DNA of 64,000 nt, from assembly GCA_948579355.1 (NCBI GenBank), contig CAPAOV010000003.1, positions 143,512-207,511 on the forward strand, written 5' to 3'. Of this stretch, positions 25,471 to 35,202 are shown piece by piece; within the stretch, counting starts at the first letter, position 1, and each line of letters begins with the position of its first letter. Position numbers and translations under genes: made by a program. This DNA comes from an uncultured Eubacterium sp. (GTDB lineage Bacteria; Bacillota; Clostridia; Lachnospirales; Lachnospiraceae). The notes beneath the pieces are model-generated. The model made no database searches. It was not told where the DNA came from and worked only from the letters and a program-made list of their open reading frames with translations.

Positions 25471-27252
25471 TCAGCTTCCTAATCGCTCAATCAAATACTC
25501 AAGCATCTCTGCGACCGTAGTAATATAACGGGAAGATGCATTATAACACTGTTGGTATTTTATCAGATTGGAAAGTTCCTCGTCGGTAGAAACTCCCATT
25601 ACATTCTGTCTCTCATTCTCCAATGTCACTACCGTCTTCGCCTGATTATCAATAATGCCATTCCAAACGCTTCCCTGTGTACTCAGTTCAGTCACCATTC
25701 CCACATAAAAATTCTTAGCCGTATATGTAGTCATGGAGTTTGGATTTAGCGTTCCTATATCGTTATCAAAAGCCTGTGCAATCTGCTCCCAGTCATTGTA
25801 GGCATATCCTTTTTTGGAGCCGGTTGCTTCATTATACATCGTCGGTAACGTCGAAGCATCCTTTTCCACTACAGGATTGACAATCAACTGACTGGTTGTA
25901 TACATCGTATACACATCGCTTATATCTTCTTCATTATAACGGTATACGGTCTGTTTTTCCGTGGTACCGTCTTCTTTTACAACTGTAACTTCCTCCTGAT
26001 TGTAACGCTGCACTCCGCGTCGGGAGAAAAGCTCAACGCCGATGCTCTTGTTTTTATCATCACCGATTAGCGCTTTCTCTTCGTCGAGAACACTTATCGT
26101 ACTCGTCGTTCCATCCGGATTTTGAATCTGAATTTCTTTATTTGGACAAATGGCATCATTTACCGCGGTAACAATACCATGTATGAGCGTATCCAACTGG
26201 CTCTGTACAGACATCACGATAGATGCGCCGACGGACTTATTATATACTTCCAAATCTTCATTGAACTGAGCAAGAGCGCGGTTATATTCCGTGGCGTCTG
26301 CAAAATCCTCTGCCCGTGGTTTATGCGGAACATTCACATAACTTGCCGCATAATCGCCTCTGGCCACCAAAAGTCCCCGCAAACCGCCGACATCTGTATT
26401 GTTTTCTTTTCTGTATTCTAATCCGTCCATCAGGAAAAAGTCTTCCCCATTCTCCCAAACCGGCTTCAACAGTTTCGACGTCTCATTTACATATTCCGTC
26501 GACAGATAGTACTGATTGACGGCGTCCAGAAGATACGCCCCCTCTGAATAAATCATAATCGTGCCGTCTACCTGCTCCGACGTTTCAAACGATATATAAT
26601 TACTGAGCTGGTCTAACAACTCGTTTCTCTTGTCCCGATAGTCGTTTGCCGATTCGCCTGTGGCCTCAAATCTCTGTATTTGTTTATTGAGTTCCCGGAT
26701 TTCAGTTACAATATCATTGATATCCTGCACTTGTCTCTGCACTTCGGTATTGAGACTCGTCTGATATATATTTAACTCATTTTGCAGTACCTTTGCCCTC
26801 TCGACAAACTGGTTTGCAACCATCACTAACTGGTCTTTCTTTACGATATCACTCGGGTCTGTCGCAATATCGTTTAGAGCCCCCCACAGTTCGTTTACAC
26901 TTGTTTGAAACTGACGGCCATGAAGCTCTCCCATCATGTCTTCAATTTCCATCGTTGCCTTACTGTTAGCCTCATAAAACTGCTGACGACCTACCTGCAT
27001 ACGATACTGTGCATCCAAAAACTCATTGCGCACCTGTCTGGTCAGGGAAATTACCGTACCGGTTCCCACTTGCAAGACATTATCATGTGCTCCAACAGAA
27101 GTCTGATAGAAAGAATCTGTCACAATCACCTGTTGTCTTGTATATCCCGTCGTCTGTGCATTGGACATATTATGCGCCGTCACAGTCAGTGATGCCTGCG
27201 CAGACTGCAAACCGGATACACCGGCATTAAAACTTGTCAACAAATTTCCCAT
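25471..27252 (-). CDS. flgK: Flagellar hook-associated protein 1 (FlgK), copy A
   Basis: The protein has 593 residues. N-terminus: FNAGVSGLQSAQASLTVTAH then NMSNAQTTGYTRQQV. C-terminus: LIKYQQCYNASSRYITTVAE. It is the first of two tandem FlgK genes and lies after flgN. FlgK sits at the hook-filament junction. Two FlgK paralogues in tandem are unusual; they may form a mixed junction or one may serve a distinct filament. Confidence 0.92.
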   Translation of the reverse strand: MGNLLTSFNAGVSGLQSAQASLTVTAHNMSNAQTTGYTRQQVIVTDSFYQTSVGAHDNVLQVGTGTVISLTRQVRNEFLDAQYRMQVGRQQFYEANSKATMEIEDMMGELHGRQFQTSVNELWGALNDIATDPSDIVKKDQLVMVANQFVERAKVLQNELNIYQTSLNTEVQRQVQDINDIVTEIRELNKQIQRFEATGESANDYRDKRNELLDQLSNYISFETSEQVDGTIMIYSEGAYLLDAVNQYYLSTEYVNETSKLLKPVWENGEDFFLMDGLEYRKENNTDVGGLRGLLVARGDYAASYVNVPHKPRAEDFADATEYNRALAQFNEDLEVYNKSVGASIVMSVQSQLDTLIHGIVTAVNDAICPNKEIQIQNPDGTTSTISVLDEEKALIGDDKNKSIGVELFSRRGVQRYNQEEVTVVKEDGTTEKQTVYRYNEEDISDVYTMYTTSQLIVNPVVEKDASTLPTMYNEATGSKKGYAYNDWEQIAQAFDNDIGTLNPNSMTTYTAKNFYVGMVTELSTQGSVWNGIIDNQAKTVVTLENERQNVMGVSTDEELSNLIKYQQCYNASSRYITTVAEMLEYLIERLGS

Positions 27253-27351
27253 CGTCTCATCCTCTCTTACTTCTACTACTTTTTTAAACAGAAAAAATAC
27301 ACGTTCGTCACAAAAATAAATCAGGCGTCAGGTCACTGTTCCCTGCGCCTG

Positions 27352-27867
27352 TTATTGTTTTGCATCAAACATTCCATGCTGCGGCGCCATCCCTGCCACC
27401 TCTGCTGCATCGCTGGAATAATTGCTGCTCCCCGAAGACATCCGTGTACTTCTTATTACATTCATATTAAATTCTACCATGTCGATTGCTTCTTTAAGAA
27501 GTTCTTTATTTTGATTATTTACCTGCTGTAATTGCGATACCGTTTTTTTCAGCCTGTCATGTACATCCCGTAATTTCTTCTGGTCGTCCGGCTGATTTTT
27601 CAAAACCTCGACAATCTGCTCTAACGTAATCGTTTTCGGGTCTTTCCCAAGAACGGTAGCAATATCCATCACTACCTGTTCTCTTTTCCCCTCAAGAGCT
27701 GTCGTACGGTCAACCAACTCGTGCTCACGAGTTGCAATATCCTGCAAAGCTTCCAAATCATTGGAAATAATCGCTCTTGTCTTCTCTTCTTCAACAGGAA
27801 TTAATTTTCCATAAAGAACTTCCTCAGCATCCAATGTGTCGATTAACTCTTCCATTAAACTAGCCAA
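27352..27867 (-). CDS. flgN: Flagellar export chaperone FlgN
   Basis: The protein has 171 residues, nearly all helical, with the FlgN pattern LMEELIDTLDAEEVLYGKL followed by VEEEKTRAIISNDLEALQDI. Translation begins at a TTG (27867) 8 bases after GGAGGG. FlgN chaperones FlgK and FlgL. It sits between flgM and the two flgK genes. Confidence 0.88.
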   Translation of the reverse strand: MASLMEELIDTLDAEEVLYGKLIPVEEEKTRAIISNDLEALQDIATREHELVDRTTALEGKREQVVMDIATVLGKDPKTITLEQIVEVLKNQPDDQKKLRDVHDRLKKTVSQLQQVNNQNKELLKEAIDMVEFNMNVIRSTRMSSGSSNYSSDAAEVAGMAPQHGMFDAKQ

Positions 27868-27890
27868 TTGAACACCCTCCTACCGCAAAA

Positions 27891-28163
27891 CTAAGAAAGC
27901 AACTGTTCTGCCATCTTATCCGCAACATCCTCAATGGATACACGGTAAGTACCTGCCGCCATCTGTTCCTTAATTTCCTTTACGCGGTCTGCACGCACAT
28001 CCGAAGACTGCGCTGCTGCCGTTTTTGCAACCTGATACGCATTTCCGAAACTGGAAATCTCCAAAGAGTCTTTGCTGCTTGCTTTGTTTGTTTTTGGAGA
28101 GCCTTTTGCTTTGTTTGTATTATAGAGTTGATTTACCTGTAAATATACGTCATCAATTCTCAT
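27891..28163 (-). CDS. flgM: Anti-sigma-28 factor FlgM
   Basis: The protein has 90 residues. The C-terminal half VRADRVKEIKEQMAAGTYRV followed by SIEDVADKMAEQLL is the FlgM sigma-28-binding helix region. ATG 28163 has GGAGG 10 bases upstream; a longer start at 28187 lacks one. It inhibits FliA until exported through the completed hook. It is the first gene of the flgM-flgN-flgK-flgK-flgL-fliW-csrA run, behind a sigma-28-like promoter. Confidence 0.9.
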   Translation of the reverse strand: MRIDDVYLQVNQLYNTNKAKGSPKTNKASSKDSLEISSFGNAYQVAKTAAAQSSDVRADRVKEIKEQMAAGTYRVSIEDVADKMAEQLLS

Positions 28164-28220
28164 AATAATACGCCTCCATTCTTGCAAATTTGAAACACAA
28201 AACCGTGTTCCTTACTATAT

Positions 28221-28247
28221 TTATCGGTTAGGTTTTCTGAAACCTTA
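28221..28247 (-). promoter_or_regulatory. Sigma-28-like promoter of flgM
   Basis: On the minus strand TAAG, 15 bases, then ACCGATAA, with TSS expected about 50 bases before the FlgM start. Confidence 0.7.
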
Positions 28248-28276
28248 ATGGTTTTTATAACTTTTTATCCGGCCGC

Positions 28277-30559
28277 TTATTCGAACGTCAATGTATTTTG
28301 CTGCAAATTCGCTTTCTGGCCTTTCGCCGCTCGTTTGCGGTTGCGCACGCGGCGGGCATTGAGCGTTTTACCCTGATATTCAAAAGTCTCTGCTGCCGGA
28401 TGAACCAGTGTTGCAAAGGCCACGGTATCGCCTTTTTCAAGAGTAATGGCTTTCACACCCCGGCTCGTTTTCTTAAACTCACTGACCTCCGCTACCGGAA
28501 ATCCCAGCGATAATCCTTTCTCCGTCAAGAGGATGACTTTTTTTGTTCCGCTCAGAACATCGCCGGCCGTCAACATGGAAACCCCGACTACCGTATCGCC
28601 GGAATCCAGCTTCGTCGCCGCTATCATCTGCCGCCCCGTCTCAAACTCGGCGCCGGACACTAATTTAATATATCCGCTTTTTGTCGTAAACATCAGCATC
28701 GATTCAAATAAATTTTCAAAGGCAACATACAGAAGCGCTTCTTCCTGATTGTCCATTTTGGAAAGCGAATGGATAAGCGTTCCTTTATCTTTCATCTTGC
28801 AACGCGGTATTTTGTCCATCTTTACCTGATGCATATTCCCCTCGTTCGTAAAAATGCACAGCTTATCGGTATTCTTTATCTTAAGAATGCACGAAAATTC
28901 TTTTTTTGTTTCCTCCGCCACACGGCCAAATGCCGCCGCATCAATCGCTTTTATATAACCAAAACGGTCAATACAGACAAACAAGTCCTCGACTACGACT
29001 TTCTCTACATAGGCCTTGGCCACCGTGTCTGTCAGCTCCGTACGGCGCGGCGCCAAAAGCTGTTTTTTCAGACTGCGGAGTCGGCTCTTAATTACCTTAT
29101 ATAATTCTTTTACATCGGAAAGAATCTTCTCATATTCCGCAATATTTTTTAACAGTGTCTCATTTTCTTCGTGCAGTTTGAGAATCTCCAGCCCAATCAG
29201 CTTACTCAACTGCATCGAAAGAATGGCCTCTGCCTGATTTTCCGTAAAATTCAGCGTCTTCGCCTCTTTTTCCGAAGCCGCGCTCTTAAATTTAATCCCG
29301 TCGGTAACTCCCTCAATCAGACATGTCTTCGCCTGCCTGACAGAAGTCGAGCCGCGCAGGATTTCTATAATCAAATCAATAACATCGGTCGCTTTCATAA
29401 GTCCTTGTACAATTTCCAAACGCTTCCCTGCCTTTTGTAAGAGGAAGCGGTATTCTTTTGTATACAGCTCCTCCTGAAAGAGTACAAATTCTTCAATCAG
29501 TGTTTTGAGGTTAAATACTTTCGGTTGTCCATTCCCCTCTTCACTTGGTTTTATCGCCAGAAGATTAACGCCATACGTGTCTTCCATCTGGGTTTTCTTA
29601 TACAGTCCATTCAGCAGATTATCAATGTCGCGCCCTTTTTTAACTTCTATCACAATGCGAATCCCCTCTTTCGAAGATTCATCGCGCACATCATAAATCT
29701 CATCAAAAACTTTTTCTTTTGCCAGTGAGGCCAAATTTTCCACCAGTTTCATTTTATTACCAGAAATCGTGTACGGAATTTCCGTAATGACAATATTCGT
29801 CCGTCCGGCCTCTCCCTTTTCCAACTCCGTCTTAGCGCGAAGACGGATACGGCCCTCGCCTCTCTCATAAATTTCCTGCATATCCGAGGCGTTGATAATT
29901 ATACCGCCTGTCGGGAAATCCGGCCCCGGCATATAGTCCATCAATTTATAAATAGAAATCCCCGGCCTGTCCATATAGGCGATGACGGCGTCTATCACTT
30001 CCGCCGGATTGTGCGGCGGAATGTTGGTCGCCATGCCAACGGCAATACCCGTCGTGCCGTTAATGAGCAGATTCGGCAGTGTTGCCGGCAGGACGACCGG
30101 CTCTTTCTCGCTGTCGTCGAAGTTTGGCACAAAATCTACTAATCCCTTGTCCAGATTATCTAACAGCGCCACCGCGGTGGAAGACAGTCTCGCCTCCGTA
30201 TAACGCATGGCCGCCGCCCCGTCGCCGTCAATGGAGCCAAAGTTTCCATGTCCATCTACTAATGGCGCATTTAACGAATATTCCTCTGTCATATGTACTA
30301 ACGCATCATAAATAGAGCTGTCGCCGTGCGGATGGTACTTACCCATCGTATCGCCGACAATACGCGCGCTCTTGCGGTGTGGTTTGTCCGGCGTCAGTCC
30401 GAGCTCTTTCATGGCATAGAGAATACGCCGCTGAACCGGTTTCAGTCCATCCCTTACATCCGGCAGCGCCCGGGACACAATAACGCTCATCGCATAGTCC
30501 CGATAGGAGGTTTTCATTTCCTCTGAAAAATCCAACTGGATGATATTTTCCTGACTCAT
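28277..30559 (-). CDS. parC: Type II topoisomerase subunit A (topoisomerase IV ParC type)
   Basis: The protein has 760 residues. The cleavage domain has the quinolone-determining segment KYHPHGDSSIYDALVHM and the active Tyr in AAAMRYTEARLSS. The C-terminal beta-pinwheel has no clear QRRGGKG GyrA box, which favours ParC over GyrA. It lies 17 bases behind the B subunit in a two-gene operon, away from any dnaA/recF/gyrB context. GGGAGG precedes the ATG. Confidence 0.88.
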   Translation of the reverse strand: MSQENIIQLDFSEEMKTSYRDYAMSVIVSRALPDVRDGLKPVQRRILYAMKELGLTPDKPHRKSARIVGDTMGKYHPHGDSSIYDALVHMTEEYSLNAPLVDGHGNFGSIDGDGAAAMRYTEARLSSTAVALLDNLDKGLVDFVPNFDDSEKEPVVLPATLPNLLINGTTGIAVGMATNIPPHNPAEVIDAVIAYMDRPGISIYKLMDYMPGPDFPTGGIIINASDMQEIYERGEGRIRLRAKTELEKGEAGRTNIVITEIPYTISGNKMKLVENLASLAKEKVFDEIYDVRDESSKEGIRIVIEVKKGRDIDNLLNGLYKKTQMEDTYGVNLLAIKPSEEGNGQPKVFNLKTLIEEFVLFQEELYTKEYRFLLQKAGKRLEIVQGLMKATDVIDLIIEILRGSTSVRQAKTCLIEGVTDGIKFKSAASEKEAKTLNFTENQAEAILSMQLSKLIGLEILKLHEENETLLKNIAEYEKILSDVKELYKVIKSRLRSLKKQLLAPRRTELTDTVAKAYVEKVVVEDLFVCIDRFGYIKAIDAAAFGRVAEETKKEFSCILKIKNTDKLCIFTNEGNMHQVKMDKIPRCKMKDKGTLIHSLSKMDNQEEALLYVAFENLFESMLMFTTKSGYIKLVSGAEFETGRQMIAATKLDSGDTVVGVSMLTAGDVLSGTKKVILLTEKGLSLGFPVAEVSEFKKTSRGVKAITLEKGDTVAFATLVHPAAETFEYQGKTLNARRVRNRKRAAKGQKANLQQNTLTFE

Positions 30560-30576
30560 GGTATTTCCTCCCTTTC

Positions 30577-32505
30577 TTAAATATCCAGATTAGCGTATTT
30601 TGCCTCTTCCATTATAAACTGCCGTCTCGGAGGCACATTGCTTCCCATTAACATATCCGTTACCTCGTCCGCCTCTACCGTGTCGCTTATTGATACCTGC
30701 GCAAGAATGCGGCTGTCCGGGTCCAGTGTCGTTTCCCATAACTGGGTGTCATCCATCTCCCCGAGTCCTTTATACCTTTGTAACTCCAAAATTTTCTTTC
30801 CTTTTTTTCGGAACTTCTCCAATTCAAAATCATTAAATAGATACTCGGATACCTTTTGTTTTTTCTTTCCCTTTGCCTCTTCGTAGGAAACGCGGTACAG
30901 CGGCGGCAGACCGCGGTACACTTTTCCCTGATAGATTAGTTCCGGCATAAAGCGGTAGAAGAACGTGAGAAGAAGCGTACTGATATGTTCGCCGTCTACA
31001 TCCGCATCCGTTAATATAATAATCTTGTCATAGCGCAGTTTCGAAATATCAAAATTCTCGCCAATTCCACAGCCAAACGCAGCAATCATCGTCTTTATTT
31101 CATTATTGACAAGAATTTTTTCCAACGGCGCCTTTTCCACGTTTAAAATCTTTCCCCGCAGAGGTAGCACCGCCTGCGTCCGTCGGTTGCGCGCCGTTTT
31201 CACCGTACCTCCCGCCGAATCTCCCTCGACAATGTAAATCTCACAGTCCTCTGCTTTTTTGGACGAGCAGGCGGCCAATTTACTTTTTGTATCTACGTCA
31301 AGAAGCTGTTTCATCACCGTCTTGCGCGCCTTATCGCTGGCTGTCCTTGCCTTGAAAGACTTATGCACGTTTTCCAGAATACGCCGTAACACTTCTACAT
31401 TTTTATCAAAATACCGCTGTACTTCCATATTAAATACTTCGTCCACGGCATTTTTGGCGTCGGTATTTCCCAATTTATTTTTCGTCTGACTCTCAAACTG
31501 CGGGTCGGGGTGCTTAATAGATACGATGGCTACCAGACCGTTGCGGATATCTTTACCGTCAAAATTATCTTCATTATTTTTTAAAAAATTTAATTCTCTG
31601 GCGTACTGATTCATAATGCGGGTAAGCGCCGTCTTAAAGCCGGTCACGAGCGTTCCCCCGTCTGCGACATTGATACGGTTACAATACGCATTAATCTGCT
31701 CGCTGTAATTTTGCGTGTACTGAAACGCCACCTCCACTTCAATATCGCCACTTTTCCCCTCTATATAAATGACATCATCATGCAGAACTGCCGCATCACG
31801 GTTAATATATCGGATATAACTCTGAATCCCGAACTCTTCCAGATAAACTTTTTCTTCTCCGGTATGCTCATCTTTAAATATGATTTTTAAATTTTTATTT
31901 AGATAGGCTATTTCCTTTAATTTCTTACGGATTGTTTCCGGTTTAAATTCTACCGTCTCAAATATAGTATCGTCCGGATAAAAGGTAACTTTCGTTCCCG
32001 TATTGCTCTTCATACAGGTGCCAACCGTTGGCAGCATGCCTTTTTCCAGCTTCGTGACAGGATGTCCCCCATCCCGATATTCGTCCTGATAAATTTTCCC
32101 CTCCCTGCGAATCTCTACTTTCATGCTTTTTGAAAGTGCATTGACTACGGAAGCGCCTACCCCGTGCAGACCACCGGATACTTTATATACGTCGCTGTTA
32201 AACTTGCCGCCCGCATGCAGTACAGTATAGACAACGCGGGCAGTCGGAATTTTCTTCGCCGGATGGATATCTACCGGCACACCGCGCCCGTTATCCTCTA
32301 CTACGACACCGCCGTCCTTTAATAACGTTAAATGCAATTCGTCACAAAATCCTGCCAAATGCTCGTCTATTCCATTATCAAGAATTTCCCAAATCATGTG
32401 ATGAAGACCTCTTGTTCCCGTACTCCCGATATACATGCCGGGACGCTTGCGGACTGCTTCCAAGCCCTCTAATATAACAATGTCACTTCCACTGTACTCG
32501 CTCAT
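30577..32505 (-). CDS. parE: Type II topoisomerase subunit B (topoisomerase IV ParE type)
   Basis: The protein has 642 residues from ATG 32505, which has GGAGG 5 bases upstream; the frame's extra 34 upstream codons lack one. The GHKL ATPase domain has ILDNGIDEHLAGF and the G-loop VSGGLHGVGASVVNALS. The TOPRIM domain has YIVEGDSAGGT and ILTDADVDGEHI. With parC it forms the decatenating enzyme. A sigma-A promoter lies at 32653-32681. Confidence 0.9.
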   Translation of the reverse strand: MSEYSGSDIVILEGLEAVRKRPGMYIGSTGTRGLHHMIWEILDNGIDEHLAGFCDELHLTLLKDGGVVVEDNGRGVPVDIHPAKKIPTARVVYTVLHAGGKFNSDVYKVSGGLHGVGASVVNALSKSMKVEIRREGKIYQDEYRDGGHPVTKLEKGMLPTVGTCMKSNTGTKVTFYPDDTIFETVEFKPETIRKKLKEIAYLNKNLKIIFKDEHTGEEKVYLEEFGIQSYIRYINRDAAVLHDDVIYIEGKSGDIEVEVAFQYTQNYSEQINAYCNRINVADGGTLVTGFKTALTRIMNQYARELNFLKNNEDNFDGKDIRNGLVAIVSIKHPDPQFESQTKNKLGNTDAKNAVDEVFNMEVQRYFDKNVEVLRRILENVHKSFKARTASDKARKTVMKQLLDVDTKSKLAACSSKKAEDCEIYIVEGDSAGGTVKTARNRRTQAVLPLRGKILNVEKAPLEKILVNNEIKTMIAAFGCGIGENFDISKLRYDKIIILTDADVDGEHISTLLLTFFYRFMPELIYQGKVYRGLPPLYRVSYEEAKGKKKQKVSEYLFNDFELEKFRKKGKKILELQRYKGLGEMDDTQLWETTLDPDSRILAQVSISDTVEADEVTDMLMGSNVPPRRQFIMEEAKYANLDI

Positions 32506-32652
32506 AAATTCCTCCATTTTACCAAAGACGGGTAGTCTTATATTAATGTCTGATGAATTGCGGAAGTTGTAAAACAACAGACAATCCAAATCAGCCATTG
32601 GGGACAAAATGTCTTTTTACCCCAACATCTTTTTAATAAAAACGCAATATAT

Positions 32653-32681
32653 AGTATAAAACAAATGTTTGTTTAGTGCAA
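32653..32681 (-). promoter_or_regulatory. Promoter of parE-parC
   Basis: On the minus strand TTGCAC, a 17-base spacer, then TATACT. The 325-bp gap 32606-32930 holds this promoter and that of purC and no visible gene. Confidence 0.7.
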
Positions 32682-32829
32682 GAAAGTTTTGTTACACAGG
32701 CACAATTGCTTAATAATTTTGATTTTCAAGGTAATGGTCGTGGGAGTAGTATACCGGATAAGATATGGTATGATACCCATATATTGAAACAAACTATTAG
32801 CAATTGCCCTGCGTTTTGTCACAAACTAT

Positions 32830-32858
32830 TTGACAGAAAAAAGAAAAGATTTTATACT
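32830..32858 (+). promoter_or_regulatory. Promoter of purC
   Basis: TTGACA (32830-32835), a 17-base spacer and TATACT (32853-32858), a near-consensus sigma-A promoter 72 bases upstream of the purC start. Confidence 0.8.
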
Positions 32859-32930
32859 ATAGAAATATCTGAAACAAAAACTTAACTTTGCGTTACCTTG
32901 TTACATAAACGCTTCGGAATGGAGGATATT

Positions 32931-33806
32931 ATGAGCGGATTAAAACCAATCAAAGAAGGAAAAGTACGCGAAATCTATGACAATGGCGACAGCCTGATTA
33001 TGGTGGCGACTGACCGTATCAGTTGCTTTGATGTGATTTTGAAAAATACTATTTCAAAAAAGGGAACCGTATTGACTCAAATGTCAAAATTTTGGTTTGA
33101 CATGACTGCGGATATTTTACCGAATCACATGATTTCCGCCGATGTCAAAGATATGCCGGAATTTTTCAGACAAGATAAATTTGACGGCAACAGTATGATG
33201 TGCCGCAAGCTGACAATGCTGCCGATTGAATGCATCGTCCGCGGTTATATTACCGGAAGCGGTTGGGAAAGCTATAAAAAGAACGGGCTCGTATGCGGAA
33301 TCTCTTTGCCGGAAGGTCTGAAAGAATCTGATAAATTGCCGGAGCCAATTTATACTCCATCCACAAAAGCAGAAATCGGCGACCACGACGAAAACATTTC
33401 CTATGAAAGAAGCATTGAAGTACTTGAGAGGGACTTCCCCGGAAAAGGAGAAGAATACGCGTCGAAACTTCGCGATTATACGATTGCCCTCTATAAAAAA
33501 TGTGCTGATTATGCGCGTCAACGGGGTATTATCATCGCCGATACCAAATTTGAATTTGGCCTTGATGAAGAGGGCAATATCGTTCTCGGCGACGAAATGC
33601 TGACGCCGGATAGTTCCCGTTTCTGGCCGGCAGACGGTTATGAGCCGGGACATGGCCAGCCATCTTTTGACAAACAATTTGCCAGAGACTGGCTGACAGA
33701 TAATAAGGGCAGACACGATTGGGAACTGCCTGCGGATATCGCACAAAAGACCATTGACAAATATTTGGAGGCCTATGAATTATTAACCGGAAAGCCTCTC
33801 TCTTAG
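32931..33806 (+). CDS. purC: SAICAR synthase
   Basis: The protein has 291 residues and makes phosphoribosyl-aminoimidazole-succinocarboxamide in purine synthesis. It starts GLKPIKEGKVREIYDNGDSL and has ECIVRGYITGSGW and TPDSSRFWPADGYEPGHGQP, all diagnostic. ATG 32931 has GGAGG 5 bases before; the frame's upstream codons are not used. It lies alone with a strong promoter; lysA follows 44 bases later and may be co-transcribed. Confidence 0.96.
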   Translation: MSGLKPIKEGKVREIYDNGDSLIMVATDRISCFDVILKNTISKKGTVLTQMSKFWFDMTADILPNHMISADVKDMPEFFRQDKFDGNSMMCRKLTMLPIECIVRGYITGSGWESYKKNGLVCGISLPEGLKESDKLPEPIYTPSTKAEIGDHDENISYERSIEVLERDFPGKGEEYASKLRDYTIALYKKCADYARQRGIIIADTKFEFGLDEEGNIVLGDEMLTPDSSRFWPADGYEPGHGQPSFDKQFARDWLTDNKGRHDWELPADIAQKTIDKYLEAYELLTGKPLS

Positions 33807-33850
33807 AGAAGCCGCCATCGGTTATTTATACAGCACTGGGAGGATGAACC

Positions 33851-35119
33851 ATGAAAAAGAAACCTATCCTGACATTAGCGCAGGTAAAAGAAATCGAAAA
33901 AACATATCCGACACCTTTTCATATATATGATGAAAAAGCAATCCGTGAAAATGCAAGGGCTTTAAAAAAAGCTTTCTCATGGAATAAAGGGTATCGTGAA
34001 TATTTTGCCGTAAAAGCGACGCCGAATCCTTTTATTTTACAGTTATTACAGGAAGAGGGCTGCGGTGTCGACTGCTCTTCCATGACGGAACTGATGCTTT
34101 CCGAGGCATTGGGATTTCACGACAGCGACATTATGTTTTCTTCTAATGTCACCCCTGTAGAAGAATATAAAAAGGCGGCCGAACTGGACGCCTACATCAA
34201 TCTGGACGACTATACCCATATTGATTTTCTCGCAGACAGCGTCGGCATTCCGGAGACTATCTGCTGCCGCTACAATCCGGGCGGCGTATTTGAACTCGGA
34301 ACGGACATTATGGACAACCCGGGAGATGCCAAATATGGTTTCACGAAAGAACAGATGATTGACGGCTATAAGAAACTGATGAAACTCGGCGCCAAAAATT
34401 TTGGTATTCACGCCTTTATTGCCAGTAATACCGTAAGTAATGAGTATTATCCAACGCTTGCCGGCATTTTGTTTGAATTGGCAGTCGAGTTAAAAGAAAA
34501 GACAGGCGCCAACATTACTTTCATTAACCTATCGGGCGGGATTGGTATTCCTTATACACCCGATAAGGAACCGAATGACATTGCCCTGATTGGCGAGGGC
34601 GTCCGCAAGCAGTTCGAGAAAATTCTTGTTCCCGCAGGTATGGGTGATGTGGCAATCTTTACCGAGCTGGGACGCTTTATGCTTGGCCCTTACGCAAATC
34701 TCGTAACAAAATGTATCCATCAGAAACATATCTATAAAGAGTATGTCGGCCTAAATACATGCGCCTGCGATTTAATGCGGCCTGCCATGTACGGCGCGTA
34801 CCATCATATCACCGTCCTCGGAAAAGAAGACGCTCCTTGCGACTGCAAATATGATGTAACCGGTTCTCTTTGTGAAAATAACGATAAATTTGCCGTAGAC
34901 CGCATGCTGCCAAAAGTTGATATCGGCGACTATCTTGTTATCCACGATACCGGAGCACACGGTTACTCCATGGGCTATAATTACAATGGGAAGTTAAAAT
35001 CTCCTGAACTTCTGCTAAAAGAAGACGGAACAGTGCAGATGATTCGGCGCGGGGAAACACCAAAGGATTATTTCTCAACGTTTGACTTCTGTGATATTCT
35101 GAAAGATATGAAATATTAG
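33851..35119 (+). CDS. lysA: Diaminopimelate decarboxylase
   Basis: The protein has 422 residues, a PLP enzyme of the alanine-racemase-fold group IV. The PLP Lys is in YFAVKATPNP, a Gly-rich phosphate loop is at LSGGIGIPY, and the active Cys region is GSLCENNDKFA. It makes lysine from meso-diaminopimelate. GGGAGG precedes the ATG; a strong terminator follows. Confidence 0.9.
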   Translation: MKKKPILTLAQVKEIEKTYPTPFHIYDEKAIRENARALKKAFSWNKGYREYFAVKATPNPFILQLLQEEGCGVDCSSMTELMLSEALGFHDSDIMFSSNVTPVEEYKKAAELDAYINLDDYTHIDFLADSVGIPETICCRYNPGGVFELGTDIMDNPGDAKYGFTKEQMIDGYKKLMKLGAKNFGIHAFIASNTVSNEYYPTLAGILFELAVELKEKTGANITFINLSGGIGIPYTPDKEPNDIALIGEGVRKQFEKILVPAGMGDVAIFTELGRFMLGPYANLVTKCIHQKHIYKEYVGLNTCACDLMRPAMYGAYHHITVLGKEDAPCDCKYDVTGSLCENNDKFAVDRMLPKVDIGDYLVIHDTGAHGYSMGYNYNGKLKSPELLLKEDGTVQMIRRGETPKDYFSTFDFCDILKDMKY

Positions 35120-35138
35120 TATTCCTTGTAACGATTTC

Positions 35139-35190
35139 AGGAAACAGCATCTAAATGCGGCATTCTCCCGTTTGGATGCTGTTTCCTTTT
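35139..35190 (+). terminator. purC-lysA terminator
   Basis: AGGAAACAGCATC and GATGCTGTTTCCTT form a long stem followed by TTTTCC. It lies just before the convergent surface-protein gene ends. Confidence 0.88.
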
Positions 35191-35202
35191 CCGTTTCTTT
35201 CA

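Noticed and set aside
28277..32505. DNA gyrase (gyrA/gyrB) rather than topoisomerase IV
   Set aside because: No clear GyrA box in the A subunit and the gene order B then A away from dnaA-recF; kept as ParC/ParE with moderate confidence.
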